Shown: positions 50,574 through 60,090, counted from the stretch's first letter. The stretch: 64,000 nt of DNA from Prevotella sp. UBA4330 (GCA_002394385.1 DGTS01000024.1:62001-126000), one strand, 5' to 3'. The notes: generated by a model not told the origin, from the letters alone. Program-made: numbers and translations.

Positions 50574-52271
50574 TTATTTTCCGAACCTTGCTTCTACAAC
50601 GTTGACAACATAGTCGCCAAGTTTCTCAAGTTCGCTTACCATATCAACAAAAAGCGTGCCTACGGCATAGTCGTATTCATGATTATTTACTGCGGTGACG
50701 TTCTCGTCCTTCAGTTGGTGGCGCAGTTGGTTGATGTCATTTTCTATGCGGTATGTCTCGCGTATATCATGTTCAAAACGGTGACCATGCATCACTGTCT
50801 GCATCTGTGCAAGGGCATTGTCGCAGAGCACCATGAGGTTTTGCAACTGTTCGGTCTGATGTTCGGTGAACACCCTGCCCGACTGCTGTTTGCGGTCCAG
50901 CATGCGAGCCAGTTTGTAGCAGGAGTCACCAATAGACTCCAGTTCGCCTATTTCGCGCATCATCTGGCGAATCTTCTGTTTTGTCACATCACTCAGATGG
51001 CCGTCGCTCACCTGCTCAAGGAAGCGTGCAATCTCAATCTCTACCCTGTCTGTGTAGTCCTCTTCATGCTCTATCTTGCGATACAGTTCGGCAAAGTCCT
51101 TCGAGTCGCCCTCCTGGAAGAGCGTGCGCACCATGCCGAACATATTGCCAACACGCTTGCCAAAGGCAGCGGTCTCTTTCTGCGCTTGCAGAACGGCAAT
51201 TTCAGGTGTCTGCACCAGATTTGCCTGGATATACTGAAGGGTGAACTCTTCCTTCTCGCTCTCCTTTGCCTTCTGCTTATCGGGCAGAATCCAGCAAACC
51301 ACCCGCTCCATCTGCGGCACAAACCAGATGAGAATGGCAGTGTTGATGATGTTGAAACAGGTGTGGAACATGGCCAGCACTACTGGTAATTTAGCGGTTT
51401 GTCCGCCTGCAGCAGCATCATAACCCACCAAACCGCATACCATATTTACAAACGGATAGAACACTATGAGCACCCATACAACACCAAAGACATTGAACAG
51501 CAGATGGGCCATTGCAGCGCGGCGCGCCTGTGTGTTGGCACCAAGCGCAACAAGGTTGGCTGTTGCTGTTGTGCCTATATTCTCGCCCATCACCAACGCT
51601 ATACCTAAATATATAGGAAGTACACCTGTGGAGCATAGCAGGATGGTGATAGCCATTACGGCTGCTGACGACTGCACGATACAGGTGATTAGTGTGCCTA
51701 TGGCTAGGAATGCCAGAATGGTGAGGTGACTCGATGTGTCGAACGATGCGAAGAACGCTATCACCGACTCGTTATGCTCAAGGTCCATCGACTTGCCTGT
51801 GCTGCTCAGCATCACCAATGACAAGAACAGGAATGCCGTGCCAAACAGGAAGTCGCCCATATATCTGTGACGCTTCTTGTAGATAAGTATCATTCCTATC
51901 AGGAAGAAAGGATAGACAATAGATGTGAGGTCAACATTATATCCCAGCGACATAATCCATGCCGTGAGCGTCGTGCCGATGTTGGCTCCCATTATTACCG
52001 AGATGGCCTGCGCCAGTGTGAGCAAACCAGCCGAAACAAATGAAACGGTCATCACCGTAGTTGCCGACGATGACTGTACGGCACATGTGACAAGCATTCC
52101 CGTAAGCATTCCGCTCAAGCGGTTGGTGGTCATCTTGGCAAGGATATGTCGCAGTTGCGGTCCCGCCATTTTCTGCAAGGCCTCGCTCATCATGCGCATT
52201 CCATAAATAAGCAATCCGAGCGAGCCAAGCAGTTGAAATGCAATTAGCAGATAGTTTTGATTTGATTCCAT
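50574..52271 (-). CDS. Na/Pi cotransporter family protein with PhoU-like tail
   Basis: 565 residues from the ATG at 52271; the promoter at 52305-52312 rules out the in-frame start at 52307. The membrane part has two repeated Na/Pi units with the Q-S-S hallmark (A-V-Q-S-S-S-A-T-T-V, about 62, and I-V-Q-S-S-A-A-V-M-A, about 200), and M-G-A-N-I-G-T-T / M-G-E-N-I-G-T-T beside them. Residues about 350-560 are a cytoplasmic PhoU-like helical domain. It probably imports phosphate with sodium. A two-component system follows 70 bp downstream. Confidence 0.92.
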   Translation of the reverse strand: MESNQNYLLIAFQLLGSLGLLIYGMRMMSEALQKMAGPQLRHILAKMTTNRLSGMLTGMLVTCAVQSSSATTVMTVSFVSAGLLTLAQAISVIMGANIGTTLTAWIMSLGYNVDLTSIVYPFFLIGMILIYKKRHRYMGDFLFGTAFLFLSLVMLSSTGKSMDLEHNESVIAFFASFDTSSHLTILAFLAIGTLITCIVQSSAAVMAITILLCSTGVLPIYLGIALVMGENIGTTATANLVALGANTQARRAAMAHLLFNVFGVVWVLIVFYPFVNMVCGLVGYDAAAGGQTAKLPVVLAMFHTCFNIINTAILIWFVPQMERVVCWILPDKQKAKESEKEEFTLQYIQANLVQTPEIAVLQAQKETAAFGKRVGNMFGMVRTLFQEGDSKDFAELYRKIEHEEDYTDRVEIEIARFLEQVSDGHLSDVTKQKIRQMMREIGELESIGDSCYKLARMLDRKQQSGRVFTEHQTEQLQNLMVLCDNALAQMQTVMHGHRFEHDIRETYRIENDINQLRHQLKDENVTAVNNHEYDYAVGTLFVDMVSELEKLGDYVVNVVEARFGK

Positions 52272-52304
52272 GTTATCAAAATTAATTGTGCAATATTCAT
52301 GGTG

Positions 52305-52335
52305 CAAAGTTAATGTTCAAACTTCAAACTTCAAA
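52305..52335 (-). promoter_or_regulatory. Promoter of the Na/Pi cotransporter gene
   Basis: TAACTTTG (52305-52312) on the minus strand with TTTG (52332-52335) 19 bases upstream. The -33 element lies in AAACTTC/AAAGTTC repeat words. Confidence 0.65.
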
Positions 52336-52399
52336 GTTCAATGTATTACGATATGGTTACATTCTCATAGACACCTTTATCTCTCAAAGTTCAATGTTC

Positions 52400-52463
52400 A
52401 AAGTTCTTTCAGTCGGCTAACGCCTTTTGTGAAAGCGGCAAAGCCGAGCGCAATGTTCAAAGT
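52400..52463. repeat. Dispersed hairpin repeat, second copy
   Basis: Nearly identical to 13407-13477: TTCTTTCAGTCGGCTAACG and GAAAGCGGCAAAGCCGAGCG, flanked by AATGTTCAAAGTTC words that continue to about 52490. Confidence 0.8.
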
Positions 52464-52528
52464 TCAATGTTCAATGTTCAAAGTTCAAAAAATCTCTATA
52501 ATCACTCGTTTGTTACAACCTTTTTTAG

Positions 52529-52536
52529 TACTTTTG
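52529..52536 (+). promoter_or_regulatory. -7 box of proS
   Basis: TACTTTTG, 31 bases before the ATG at 52568; a TTTG lies at 52509-52512 with a short 16-base spacer. Confidence 0.55.
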
Positions 52537-52567
52537 CACACAAAATTCAAAAATACAATATTAAAAC

Positions 52568-54049
52568 ATGGCAAAAGAACTTAAAGAACTCACCAAACGC
52601 GCTGACAATTACAGCCAGTGGTATAACGACTTGGTGGTTAAGGCCGACCTCGCAGAGCAGTCGGCAGTACGTGGTTGCATGGTAATTAAACCATACGGAT
52701 ACGCAATATGGGAGAAAATGCAGCATCAACTTGACGCAATGTTCAAGGAGACCGGTGCGCAGAACGCTTACTTCCCACTGCTCATACCTAAATCGTTCCT
52801 CTCAAGAGAGGCTGAACACGTGGAAGGCTTCGCTAAGGAGTGTGCCGTGGTGACTCACTATCGCTTGCGCGCAAAGGAGGACAAGAGCGGCGTTGAAGTT
52901 GACCCGGCAGCAAAACTGGAGGAGGAACTCATCGTGCGTCCTACATCAGAGACAATCATCTGGAACACATACAAGAACTGGATTCACTCGTGGCGCGACC
53001 TGCCACTGATGTGCAACCAATGGTGCAACGTGATGCGCTGGGAAATGCGCACGCGCCCGTTCCTCCGCACAAGCGAGTTCCTCTGGCAGGAAGGTCACAC
53101 CGCACATGCCACAAAGGAAGAGGCAGAACAGGAGGCTCAGAAGATGCTCGGCGTTTACGCTAAGTTCGCAGAGGAATGGATGGCTGTGCCTGTAGTGCAG
53201 GGCGTGAAGAGTGAGACCGAGCGTTTCGCCGGCGCTCTCGACACCTACACCATCGAGGCAATGATGCAGGACGGCAAGGCTCTGCAGAGTGGTACAAGCC
53301 ACTTCCTCGGTCAGAACTTCGCCAAGGCATTCGAGGTGACATACCTTAACAAAGACAATAAGCCTGAATATGTATGGGCTACATCATGGGGCGTATCAAC
53401 ACGACTCATCGGTGCGCTCATCATGACCCACTCAGACGATAACGGACTGGTTCTGCCTCCGCGTCTCGCTCCGCTTCAGGTGGTAATCATACCTATCGCT
53501 AACAAGCCGGAACAACTCTCTGCCGTAAGCGAGAAGGTTGACGTGATAGTTAAAGAACTGCGCGCCAAGGGCATCAGCGTCAAGTATGACGATACCGACA
53601 ACAAGCGTCCTGGATTTAAGTTCGCCGACTACGAACTGAAGGGTGTGCCCGTGCGTCTCGTTCTTGGTGCTCGCGACCTTGAGAACGGAACAATCGAGGT
53701 GATGCGCCGTGACACTCTCGAGAAGGAGACACGCAGCATCGAGGGCATTGCTGAATATGTAGAGCAACTGCTTGAGGACATTCAGAAGAACATCTTCGAG
53801 AAGGCAAAGGCTTATCGTGATGCCCGCATCTATGAGTGCGACAACTACGAGGAGTTCAAGGAGCGTGTGAAGGACGGCGGTTTCTTCCTCTGCCACTGGG
53901 ACGGCACTGCCGAGACCGAGGCAAAGATAAAGGAAGAGACACAAGCCACCATTCGATGCGTCCCCTTCGGCGTAGAGCAGACTGAAGGCATCGACATGGT
54001 TAGCGGAAAGCCCGCTAAGAAGCGTGTCATCATCGCAAGAAGTTACTAA
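52568..54049 (+). CDS. proS: Prolyl-tRNA synthetase (archaeal/eukaryotic type)
   Basis: 493 residues, without the insertion domain of the E. coli-type enzyme. Class II motifs: the motif 2 region R-P-T-S-E-T-I-I-W (about 118), R-T-R-P-F-L-R-T-S-E-F-L-W-Q-E-G-H-T-A-H (about 158) and R-L-I-G-A-L-I-M-T-H-S-D-D-N-G-L (motif 3, about 280). The C-terminal R-V-I-I-A-R-S-Y matches the type-3 enzyme ending. It charges tRNA-Pro. A strong terminator follows. Confidence 0.95.
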   Translation: MAKELKELTKRADNYSQWYNDLVVKADLAEQSAVRGCMVIKPYGYAIWEKMQHQLDAMFKETGAQNAYFPLLIPKSFLSREAEHVEGFAKECAVVTHYRLRAKEDKSGVEVDPAAKLEEELIVRPTSETIIWNTYKNWIHSWRDLPLMCNQWCNVMRWEMRTRPFLRTSEFLWQEGHTAHATKEEAEQEAQKMLGVYAKFAEEWMAVPVVQGVKSETERFAGALDTYTIEAMMQDGKALQSGTSHFLGQNFAKAFEVTYLNKDNKPEYVWATSWGVSTRLIGALIMTHSDDNGLVLPPRLAPLQVVIIPIANKPEQLSAVSEKVDVIVKELRAKGISVKYDDTDNKRPGFKFADYELKGVPVRLVLGARDLENGTIEVMRRDTLEKETRSIEGIAEYVEQLLEDIQKNIFEKAKAYRDARIYECDNYEEFKERVKDGGFFLCHWDGTAETEAKIKEETQATIRCVPFGVEQTEGIDMVSGKPAKKRVIIARSY

Positions 54050-54066
54050 GCGACACCATTTACAGT

Positions 54067-54141
54067 CGTCAGGAGGCACAAGTGAGATTGTCAGGAATGC
54101 TTCCTGAGACTGTCAGGAGTGCTTCCTGAGATGGTCAGGAG
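54067..54141. repeat. Array of small CAGGA/TCCTG hairpins, second locus
   Basis: GTCAGGAATGCTTCCTGAGA-type units; CAGGAA pairs with TTCCTG. The same family and same GGCACAAGTGAGA words as at 28139-28262. Confidence 0.7.
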
Positions 54142-54144
54142 ATA

Positions 54145-54193
54145 CAAGTGGCGGAACAAAGTTAATAACATTGTTCCACCACTTGATGTTTTT
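54145..54193 (+). terminator. Intrinsic terminator after proS
   Basis: CAAGTGGCGGAACAA (54145-54159) pairs with TTGTTCCACCACTTG (54171-54185), 14 of 15 positions, followed by GTTTTTT. Confidence 0.8.
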
Positions 54194-54218
54194 TACAAAT
54201 TCAAACAGTACGTCTTGT

Positions 54219-54437
54219 TTATTCTAAAAGTGTTCCTTGCCAATAAGCAGACAAAGAACCGTCTTCGTTCTTCTTAATTTCTATTCTGCCACCGAGCCAT
54301 TCTGTCATGGGCAGCTCGTCAGAGAATGTGTAATAGTTGACCACCCTGCCCTCGCTAATTTCCACAACCGCCATGCTTAAGGTTTCCTTTCCGCAGACGT
54401 CAACCTCATGGACGGCAACTCTCCTAATGCCTTCCAT
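54219..54437 (-). CDS. Small conserved-looking protein, unknown function
   Basis: 72 residues from the ATG at 54437 (M-E-G-I-R-R-V-A-V-H-E-V-D-V). It overlaps the end of the DUF4296 gene by 14 bases, the usual sign of translational coupling. No signal peptide or membrane segment. The chain reads as a compact beta fold (T-L-S-M-A-V-V-E-I-S-E-G-R-V-V-N-Y-Y-T-F, R-I-E-I-K-K-N). I do not recognise a family. It is the last gene of the ileS operon. Confidence 0.65.
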   Translation of the reverse strand: MEGIRRVAVHEVDVCGKETLSMAVVEISEGRVVNYYTFSDELPMTEWLGGRIEIKKNEDGSLSAYWQGTLLE

Positions 54438-55323
54438 TATTTGCAAAACTGTCTTTTGGATGAGTAGCAACAGAGTCTTTACGCTCAGCGGGCATAGCAG
54501 AATTATTGTTGTTATTATTTATACCTGCCGATGAAGATGTAGAGTGCTCGTGGAAACGTACAAGTCTGATGTTATAAATAGAGGCAAGTCGCAACGAAGT
54601 GGAGTTCTGCATGTTTGCAGGCGAGTTCAAGTAGAAGAAGCCCTTGACCTCCTTCACTCCCAAATGTTTGTTGTCCATAACCTCCAACGTCTGATGACGA
54701 CTTCCTGAGAAGTGCATGTTCTTTGTGGCTGTGCTGTCATTTCCGAACTTAACTGCCAGCATCACCACACCATCACGCGATCCGTCTTGCATGATGAAAT
54801 TGCTATCGAAGTTCAATATCATCCTGTCTCCCTTACGATAGGCGCTATCGGCAACAATCGTAAACGAGTAACTATTATACGGAGGACGTGACATCAACAG
54901 TATGGAACGTTCGCCAAGCCACACATTTGCTGTGTCGCCATCGGCTGTAATAGTGCCATAGCGTTTCACATCGGCAGCAGAAGCACCAAGTGACAATGCC
55001 TTTTTGTTAAGTTTTTCCGCCACTCCTTCATATATATCATGCAAGCGGTCAGAATGGCGGGAATAGTAAACCATTGACGAGTCGAACTCTGCCTGAGAGA
55101 CGTTGTACTTTTTTAGTACACCGAGTCGGTACAGAGTACGATTGTACTCTATATTATTGGCAGCTGTAGGATTGTTTTGAACCATTCCATCGGCAACATG
55201 GATATCGAACAAGATGTCTTCCATCTTACCTGGCTTGATGATACCTTTAGGCACTCCCGGCTTACATGCCACAATTATGGAGCATGCAATTACGAAGAAC
55301 AAGATATCCCTAAGCCTTTTCAT
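54424..55323 (-). CDS. DUF4296 lipoprotein
   Basis: 299 residues. M-K-R-L-R-D-I-L-F-F-V-I-A-C-S-I-I-V-A-C gives a lipoprotein Cys at 20, followed by K-P-G-V-P-K-G-I-I-K-P-G-K-M-E-D-I-L, the start of the DUF4296 domain (about 24-110). The rest is beta-rich and ends in an Asn/Ser-rich low-complexity tail (I-N-N-N-N-N-N-S-A). Function unknown. In Bacteroidetes this gene commonly follows lspA, as here (22 bp). Confidence 0.88.
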   Translation of the reverse strand: MKRLRDILFFVIACSIIVACKPGVPKGIIKPGKMEDILFDIHVADGMVQNNPTAANNIEYNRTLYRLGVLKKYNVSQAEFDSSMVYYSRHSDRLHDIYEGVAEKLNKKALSLGASAADVKRYGTITADGDTANVWLGERSILLMSRPPYNSYSFTIVADSAYRKGDRMILNFDSNFIMQDGSRDGVVMLAVKFGNDSTATKNMHFSGSRHQTLEVMDNKHLGVKEVKGFFYLNSPANMQNSTSLRLASIYNIRLVRFHEHSTSSSAGINNNNNNSAMPAERKDSVATHPKDSFANNGRH

Positions 55324-55345
55324 TCTACTTGCGCGAGAAACCTAT

Positions 55346-55963
55346 TTAACGGAATATGGATGATAGTTCTTTCCTGAAGAACAACAATAAAAGGACTACT
55401 CCAACGCTGATGCTCGCATCTGCGAAATTGAATACAGGACTGAAGAAGACAAACTCCTCACCTCCGACAAACGGCATCCATGTTGGCCATGATGTTTCAA
55501 TCAACGGGAAATAGAACATGTCAACAACTTTTCCCATCAAGAAAGGCGCATAACCCTCGCCAAAGGGCACAAAATAACTGACATATTCTGCCGACGAGGC
55601 GTTGAAGATGAGTCCGTAGAACATGCTGTCTATCATGTTCCCCACTGCACCGGCAAACACCATAGACATGCAGATGACATAACCGAGACGCATGCCTCTC
55701 TTAACTATCTTCACCAGATAGACACCTATCACGCTTATCGCAACGATGCGGAAAAGGCTTAACACCAACTTGTTGAAGAAGGTCATGCCGAAAGCCATGC
55801 CATTGTTCTCGATAAAGTTTATCTTGAACCAACTCGTGATGTCTATCATCTCGTGTAGATGCATATTGGTCTTGACCTCAATCTTTATGATTTGGTCAAT
55901 AACCAATATTGCAACTACCAATAGTGTCGCTATATAAGCAGCGCGTTTAGTGTTTGTTTGCAT
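55346..55963 (-). CDS. lspA: Lipoprotein signal peptidase
   Basis: 205 residues with four membrane helices. Catalytic Asp residues lie in G-N-M-I-D-S-M-F-Y-G (about 111) and F-N-F-A-D-A-S-I-S-V-G (about 182); F-I-E-N-N-G-M-A-F-G is the third conserved block. It is longer than the E. coli enzyme by an insertion between these motifs, usual in Bacteroidetes. It cleaves prolipoproteins in the inner membrane. It abuts the dksA-like gene with no gap. Confidence 0.95.
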   Translation of the reverse strand: MQTNTKRAAYIATLLVVAILVIDQIIKIEVKTNMHLHEMIDITSWFKINFIENNGMAFGMTFFNKLVLSLFRIVAISVIGVYLVKIVKRGMRLGYVICMSMVFAGAVGNMIDSMFYGLIFNASSAEYVSYFVPFGEGYAPFLMGKVVDMFYFPLIETSWPTWMPFVGGEEFVFFSPVFNFADASISVGVVLLLLFFRKELSSIFR

Positions 55964-56344
55964 TTATTTCTTCCTTGCTTCCTTCGACTGAACGCTTAAG
56001 GTTGCATGAGGCACGATGCGAAGACGCTCTTTCGGAATGAGTTCACCAGTCAGACGGTCGATGCCGTAAGTCTTGTTCTCAATTCTTATCAGCGCTGCCT
56101 CGAGCGACTGGATGAACTTCTGCAAGCGTCCTGCCTGCTGAATGAGTTCTTCTTTGGTCTGTGTGGCACTGCCCTCTTCAAGCACCTTATAGGTTGGGGA
56201 GGTGTCTTCCACGCCGTTGCCGTCAGCGTTCATCAGAGAACGCATCATCTCGTTATAGTCATGACGCGTAGTCTTTAGTTTCTCATTTATAATCGCGCGG
56301 AACTCTTCGAGTTCTTCATCGCTGTAACGTGTTTTGTCTGCCAT
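55964..56344 (-). CDS. TraR/DksA-family protein without zinc-finger cysteines
   Basis: 126 residues. The coiled-coil part (about 10-85, E-E-F-R-A-I-I-N-E-K-L ... L-E-A-A-L-I-R-I-E-N-K-T-Y-G) and the I-P-K-E-R-L-R-I-V-P-H-A-T segment match DksA-like proteins. The four zinc-binding Cys are absent: the place where C-x-x-C is expected reads Y-G-I-D-R-L-T-G. It may still enter the RNA polymerase secondary channel and modulate transcription with ppGpp. It is second in the ileS operon. Confidence 0.9.
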   Translation of the reverse strand: MADKTRYSDEELEEFRAIINEKLKTTRHDYNEMMRSLMNADGNGVEDTSPTYKVLEEGSATQTKEELIQQAGRLQKFIQSLEAALIRIENKTYGIDRLTGELIPKERLRIVPHATLSVQSKEARKK

Positions 56345-56384
56345 AGGTATTTAGTGTTTTATAGGATTATATTAGTTGTTGAAA

Positions 56385-59300
56385 CTATATCTTCTCAACA
56401 TTGATGTTCAGCACGAAGGTATCGAAATCCACCTCCTGTCCGTTGTTCTGGGCAACGACGATCTTGTCGGCAAGAACCTGCGAAGCGATATATTCGCCGA
56501 AATTCTCTACCGCCTTGTCGGTGTTCTCGTTAGGAGCGAGGGTGACAACGATTCGGTCTGTAATCTCAAGTCCGCTGTCCTTTCTTATATTCTGAATGCG
56601 GTTGATGAGTTCACGTGCCATTCCTTCCTGACGAAGTTCTTCTGTAAGTTCAACGTCAAGGGCAACAGTAAGGTTTCCTTCGTTGCTTACCAGCCAGCCT
56701 GGAATGTCCTCGCTGACAATCTCAACGTCAGCAAGTTCAACCACAGCCTGCTCGCCCTGAATGTCAAGAGTTATCGAACCTTCGTTCTCGAGACGTGCAA
56801 TCTCCTCTTGATCGAGGGCAGACATCTCGGCAGCAATGCCCTTCATCAACTTACCGAACTTCTTACCCATCGTCCTGAAGTTACACTTCACTTTCTTAAC
56901 GAGAATACCCTGTCCCTCAACGAATTGCAATTCCTTGACATTAACCTCGCTAAGTATCAAATCCTTGACGGCTTCTATGCGTTTCACCTGTTCCTCGTCA
57001 ACGGCTGGAATCATTATCTGATGCAGCGGCTGACGCACTTTGATGTTCACTTTCCTGCGCAATGCGAGCACGATAGAAGTAATCCTCTGTGCCATTCGCA
57101 TGCGTTCCTCAAGTTCAACATCAATGTCGCCTGTCGGCTCGGGGAACTTGGCAAGATGCACGCTGTCTGCATTCTCGCGCTTGGTAACGCTTATGAGGTC
57201 TGTGTAGAGTTGGTCGGCATAGAACGGAGAGAACGGTGCGAGCAGTTTTGCTACTGTCTCAAGACACACATAGAGTGTCTGGTAAGCGGCTATCTTATCT
57301 TGTGAAACACCAGTTCCCCAGAAACGTTTGCGGTTAAGGCGTACATACCAGTTGCTGAGGTCGTCGTTGACGAACTTGTCAATCATTCGTCCGGCCTTAG
57401 TTGGCTCATAGTCGCTCATCGCCTGGTCAACTCCGATAATCAGGGAGTTGAGTTCTGAGAGTATCCATCTGTCAATCTCCGGGCGCTCGCTAACAGGCAC
57501 TTCTGGCTGAGAATAATCGAATCCATCGACGTTAGCATAGCGGCAGAAGAACGAATAAGTGTTGAACAGAGTTCCGAAGAACTTTCTGCTCACCTCTTCC
57601 ACACCCTTCGGGTCGTACTTAAGGTTGTCCCAAGGCTGGGTGTTGGTCATCATATAGAAGCGAACAGCATCGGCACCGTTCTTCTTTATCTCAGAGAACG
57701 GATTGACCACATTGCCGATATGCTTAGACATCTTGATGCCCTTGGCGTCAAGAACGAGTCCAGTAGAGATTACGTTCTTGAATGCAACGCTGTCGAATAC
57801 CATTGTTGCGATGGCATGCAGAGTGAAGAACCAGCCACGAGTCTGGTCAACGCCCTCGTTGATGAAGTCGGCGGGATATGCAAGAGCCTCGTCTATGGCC
57901 TCCTTGTTCTCAAATGGATAGTGCACCTGAGCATAAGGCATAGAACCAGAGTCGAACCATACGTCAATAAGGTCTGGCTCTCGATGCAGCGGTTTTCCCG
58001 TCTCGCTGACAAGAATGATGTCATCGACATACGGACGGTGCATGTCTATCTTATCATAGTTCTCTTTCGAGTAGTCGCCAGGCACAAAGCCTTTGTCCTT
58101 CAGCGGGTTGCTTGTCATGATGCCGGCGGCAACACTCTTCTCAATCTCATTATAGAGTTCCTCAAGACTACCTATGCAGATTTCCTCACGAGTGTCTTTG
58201 TTGCGCCAAATTGGGAGAGGTGTTCCCCAGAAACGTGAGCGCGAGAGATTCCAGTCATTAAGATTCTCGAGCCAGTTGCCAAAACGACCTGTTCCGGTAG
58301 ATTCTGGTTTCCAGTTGATTGTCTTGTTCAATTCCACCATGCGGTCTTTGCATGCGGTGGAACGGATGAACCATGAGTCGAGAGGATAATAAAGCACGGG
58401 CTTGTCTGTACGCCAACAATGCGGATAGTTGTGCACATGCTTCTCTATCTTGAATGCCTCGCCAGCCTGTTTCATCTCCATGCAGATGCGTATGTTCAGG
58501 TCTTCAGCCTTTGATGCAGCCTTCTCGTCATACTTTCCATCGACATTGAATTCTGGCGCATAAGCGTTCTTAACGAACTCTCCCTCGTGAAGTGCATACT
58601 TGTCTTTATCAAGACACTTCTCAACAAACTCGTCTGCAAGTTCCTCATGCAGATAATACTTTCCCTGAAGGTCAACCATCGGGCGTGTCTCTCCATCGCG
58701 AGAAATCATGAACAGCGACGGAATGCCTGCTGCCTTTGCCACCTTTTGGTCGTCGGCACCGAAGGTTGGGGCTATGTGTACAATACCCGTACCGTCCTCT
58801 GTGGTAACATAATCGCCTGGAATAACGCGGAATGCCTCTTCTTCCATCTCAACAAACTTGTCGTTGCCAACGGTGAAGATGCTTTCTGGACGTTTCTCTG
58901 CTGCCTTCTTGACGAATTCTGGTGAGTTTTCATCGAGTTTCTCCGACGGCTTAACCCACGGCATCAGTTGCCTGAACTTCATGCCAACGAGGTCGGAACC
59001 CTTATAGTTGCCCACGATGCGATATGGCACCACCTTGTCTCCCTGCTTGTAATCGTTCAGGTCAAGGTATTCTCCGTCGGGATTGAGATATGCATCCACC
59101 CTTGCGGCTGCCATGATGGCGGAAATCTTCTCGCCTGTATATGGGTTGTATGTCTGCACACAAACGTAGTCAATCTTCGGTCCTACGCAAAGCGCGGTGT
59201 TTGAAGGCAGTGTCCAAGGTGTGGTTGTCCATGCGAGGAACACAGGCTTGCCCCACTCCTTCATCTCAGGACGCGGGTCGATGATGTCGAACTGCGCAGT

Positions 59301-59969
59301 CACAGTTGTGTCCTTCACGTCACGATAGCAGCCAGGCTGGTTGAGTTCGTGGCTTGAAAGTCCGGTACCTGCAGCAGGTGAGTATGGCTGAATGGTGTAG
59401 CCTTTATAAAGCAGACCCTTGTTATAGAGTTGTTTCAGCAACCACCAAAGAGTCTCGATGTACTTGTTGTCGTATGTAATATATGGATTGTCAAGGTCAA
59501 CCCAATAGCCCATCTTCTCGGTCAACTCGCGCCATTCGGCTGTGAACTTCATCACGTTCTCGCGGCACTTCTTGTTATAGTCGGCTACAGAGATGTATTT
59601 GGGCGACTCGTGGTTGTCAATGTCAGCCTTGGTAATGCCGAGTTCCTTCTCAACGCCGAGTTCTACGGGCAGTCCGTGAGTGTCCCATCCCGCCTTGCGA
59701 TGCACCTGGAATCCCTTCATTGTCTTGTAACGGTTGAAGGTGTCCTTGATAGAACGCGCAAGCACATGGTGAATACCCGGGTGACCATTGGCCGAAGGAG
59801 GCCCCTCGAAGAATACGAACTGCGGGCATCCCTCCTTTTCATCTATTGAACGGCGGAACATATCCGTCTCGTTCCACCTTTTTAGTATCTCTTCATTCGT
59901 CTTCTGCAAGTCTAACGACGCATGTTCAACGAATTTCTTTGTGGCATTTGCCATATCTTTATTTTCCAT
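56385..59969 (-). CDS. ileS: Isoleucyl-tRNA synthetase (long type)
   Basis: 1194 residues from the ATG at 59969; an ATG at 59954 (M-A-N-A-T-K-K-F) is an equally good start, while 60020 lies in the promoter. Class I signatures: P-S-A-N-G-H-P-G-I-H-H (HIGH region, about 60) and G-I-K-M-S-K-H-I-G-N (KMSK, about 683). The long editing domain and C-terminal extension mark the eukaryote-like IleS2 branch, which is often mupirocin-insensitive (family knowledge, not tested here). It charges tRNA-Ile and heads the ileS-dksA-like-lspA-DUF4296 operon. Confidence 0.96.
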   Translation of the reverse strand: MENKDMANATKKFVEHASLDLQKTNEEILKRWNETDMFRRSIDEKEGCPQFVFFEGPPSANGHPGIHHVLARSIKDTFNRYKTMKGFQVHRKAGWDTHGLPVELGVEKELGITKADIDNHESPKYISVADYNKKCRENVMKFTAEWRELTEKMGYWVDLDNPYITYDNKYIETLWWLLKQLYNKGLLYKGYTIQPYSPAAGTGLSSHELNQPGCYRDVKDTTVTAQFDIIDPRPEMKEWGKPVFLAWTTTPWTLPSNTALCVGPKIDYVCVQTYNPYTGEKISAIMAAARVDAYLNPDGEYLDLNDYKQGDKVVPYRIVGNYKGSDLVGMKFRQLMPWVKPSEKLDENSPEFVKKAAEKRPESIFTVGNDKFVEMEEEAFRVIPGDYVTTEDGTGIVHIAPTFGADDQKVAKAAGIPSLFMISRDGETRPMVDLQGKYYLHEELADEFVEKCLDKDKYALHEGEFVKNAYAPEFNVDGKYDEKAASKAEDLNIRICMEMKQAGEAFKIEKHVHNYPHCWRTDKPVLYYPLDSWFIRSTACKDRMVELNKTINWKPESTGTGRFGNWLENLNDWNLSRSRFWGTPLPIWRNKDTREEICIGSLEELYNEIEKSVAAGIMTSNPLKDKGFVPGDYSKENYDKIDMHRPYVDDIILVSETGKPLHREPDLIDVWFDSGSMPYAQVHYPFENKEAIDEALAYPADFINEGVDQTRGWFFTLHAIATMVFDSVAFKNVISTGLVLDAKGIKMSKHIGNVVNPFSEIKKNGADAVRFYMMTNTQPWDNLKYDPKGVEEVSRKFFGTLFNTYSFFCRYANVDGFDYSQPEVPVSERPEIDRWILSELNSLIIGVDQAMSDYEPTKAGRMIDKFVNDDLSNWYVRLNRKRFWGTGVSQDKIAAYQTLYVCLETVAKLLAPFSPFYADQLYTDLISVTKRENADSVHLAKFPEPTGDIDVELEERMRMAQRITSIVLALRRKVNIKVRQPLHQIMIPAVDEEQVKRIEAVKDLILSEVNVKELQFVEGQGILVKKVKCNFRTMGKKFGKLMKGIAAEMSALDQEEIARLENEGSITLDIQGEQAVVELADVEIVSEDIPGWLVSNEGNLTVALDVELTEELRQEGMARELINRIQNIRKDSGLEITDRIVVTLAPNENTDKAVENFGEYIASQVLADKIVVAQNNGQEVDFDTFVLNINVEKI

Positions 59970-60017
59970 ATATTGAGTATATTTTGGCAATTTTGGGAGT
60001 TTCTTTTTTAAGACGTG

Positions 60018-60049
60018 CAAAGATACGAATTAATATTGAGACTGCCAAA
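60018..60049 (-). promoter_or_regulatory. Promoter of the ileS operon
   Basis: TATCTTTG (60018-60025) on the minus strand with TTTG (60046-60049) 20 bases upstream. Confidence 0.7.
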
Positions 60050-60090
60050 ACTTTTAATCTTTTAAAGCGAAAGGACACGTTTTAGATTAT

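Noticed and set aside
50433..51389. A 318-codon plus-strand frame opposite the Na/Pi cotransporter
   Set aside because: Antisense artefact of a strongly supported membrane protein gene.
56376..57305. A 309-codon plus-strand frame opposite ileS
   Set aside because: Antisense shadow; the ileS frame is complete with both catalytic motifs.
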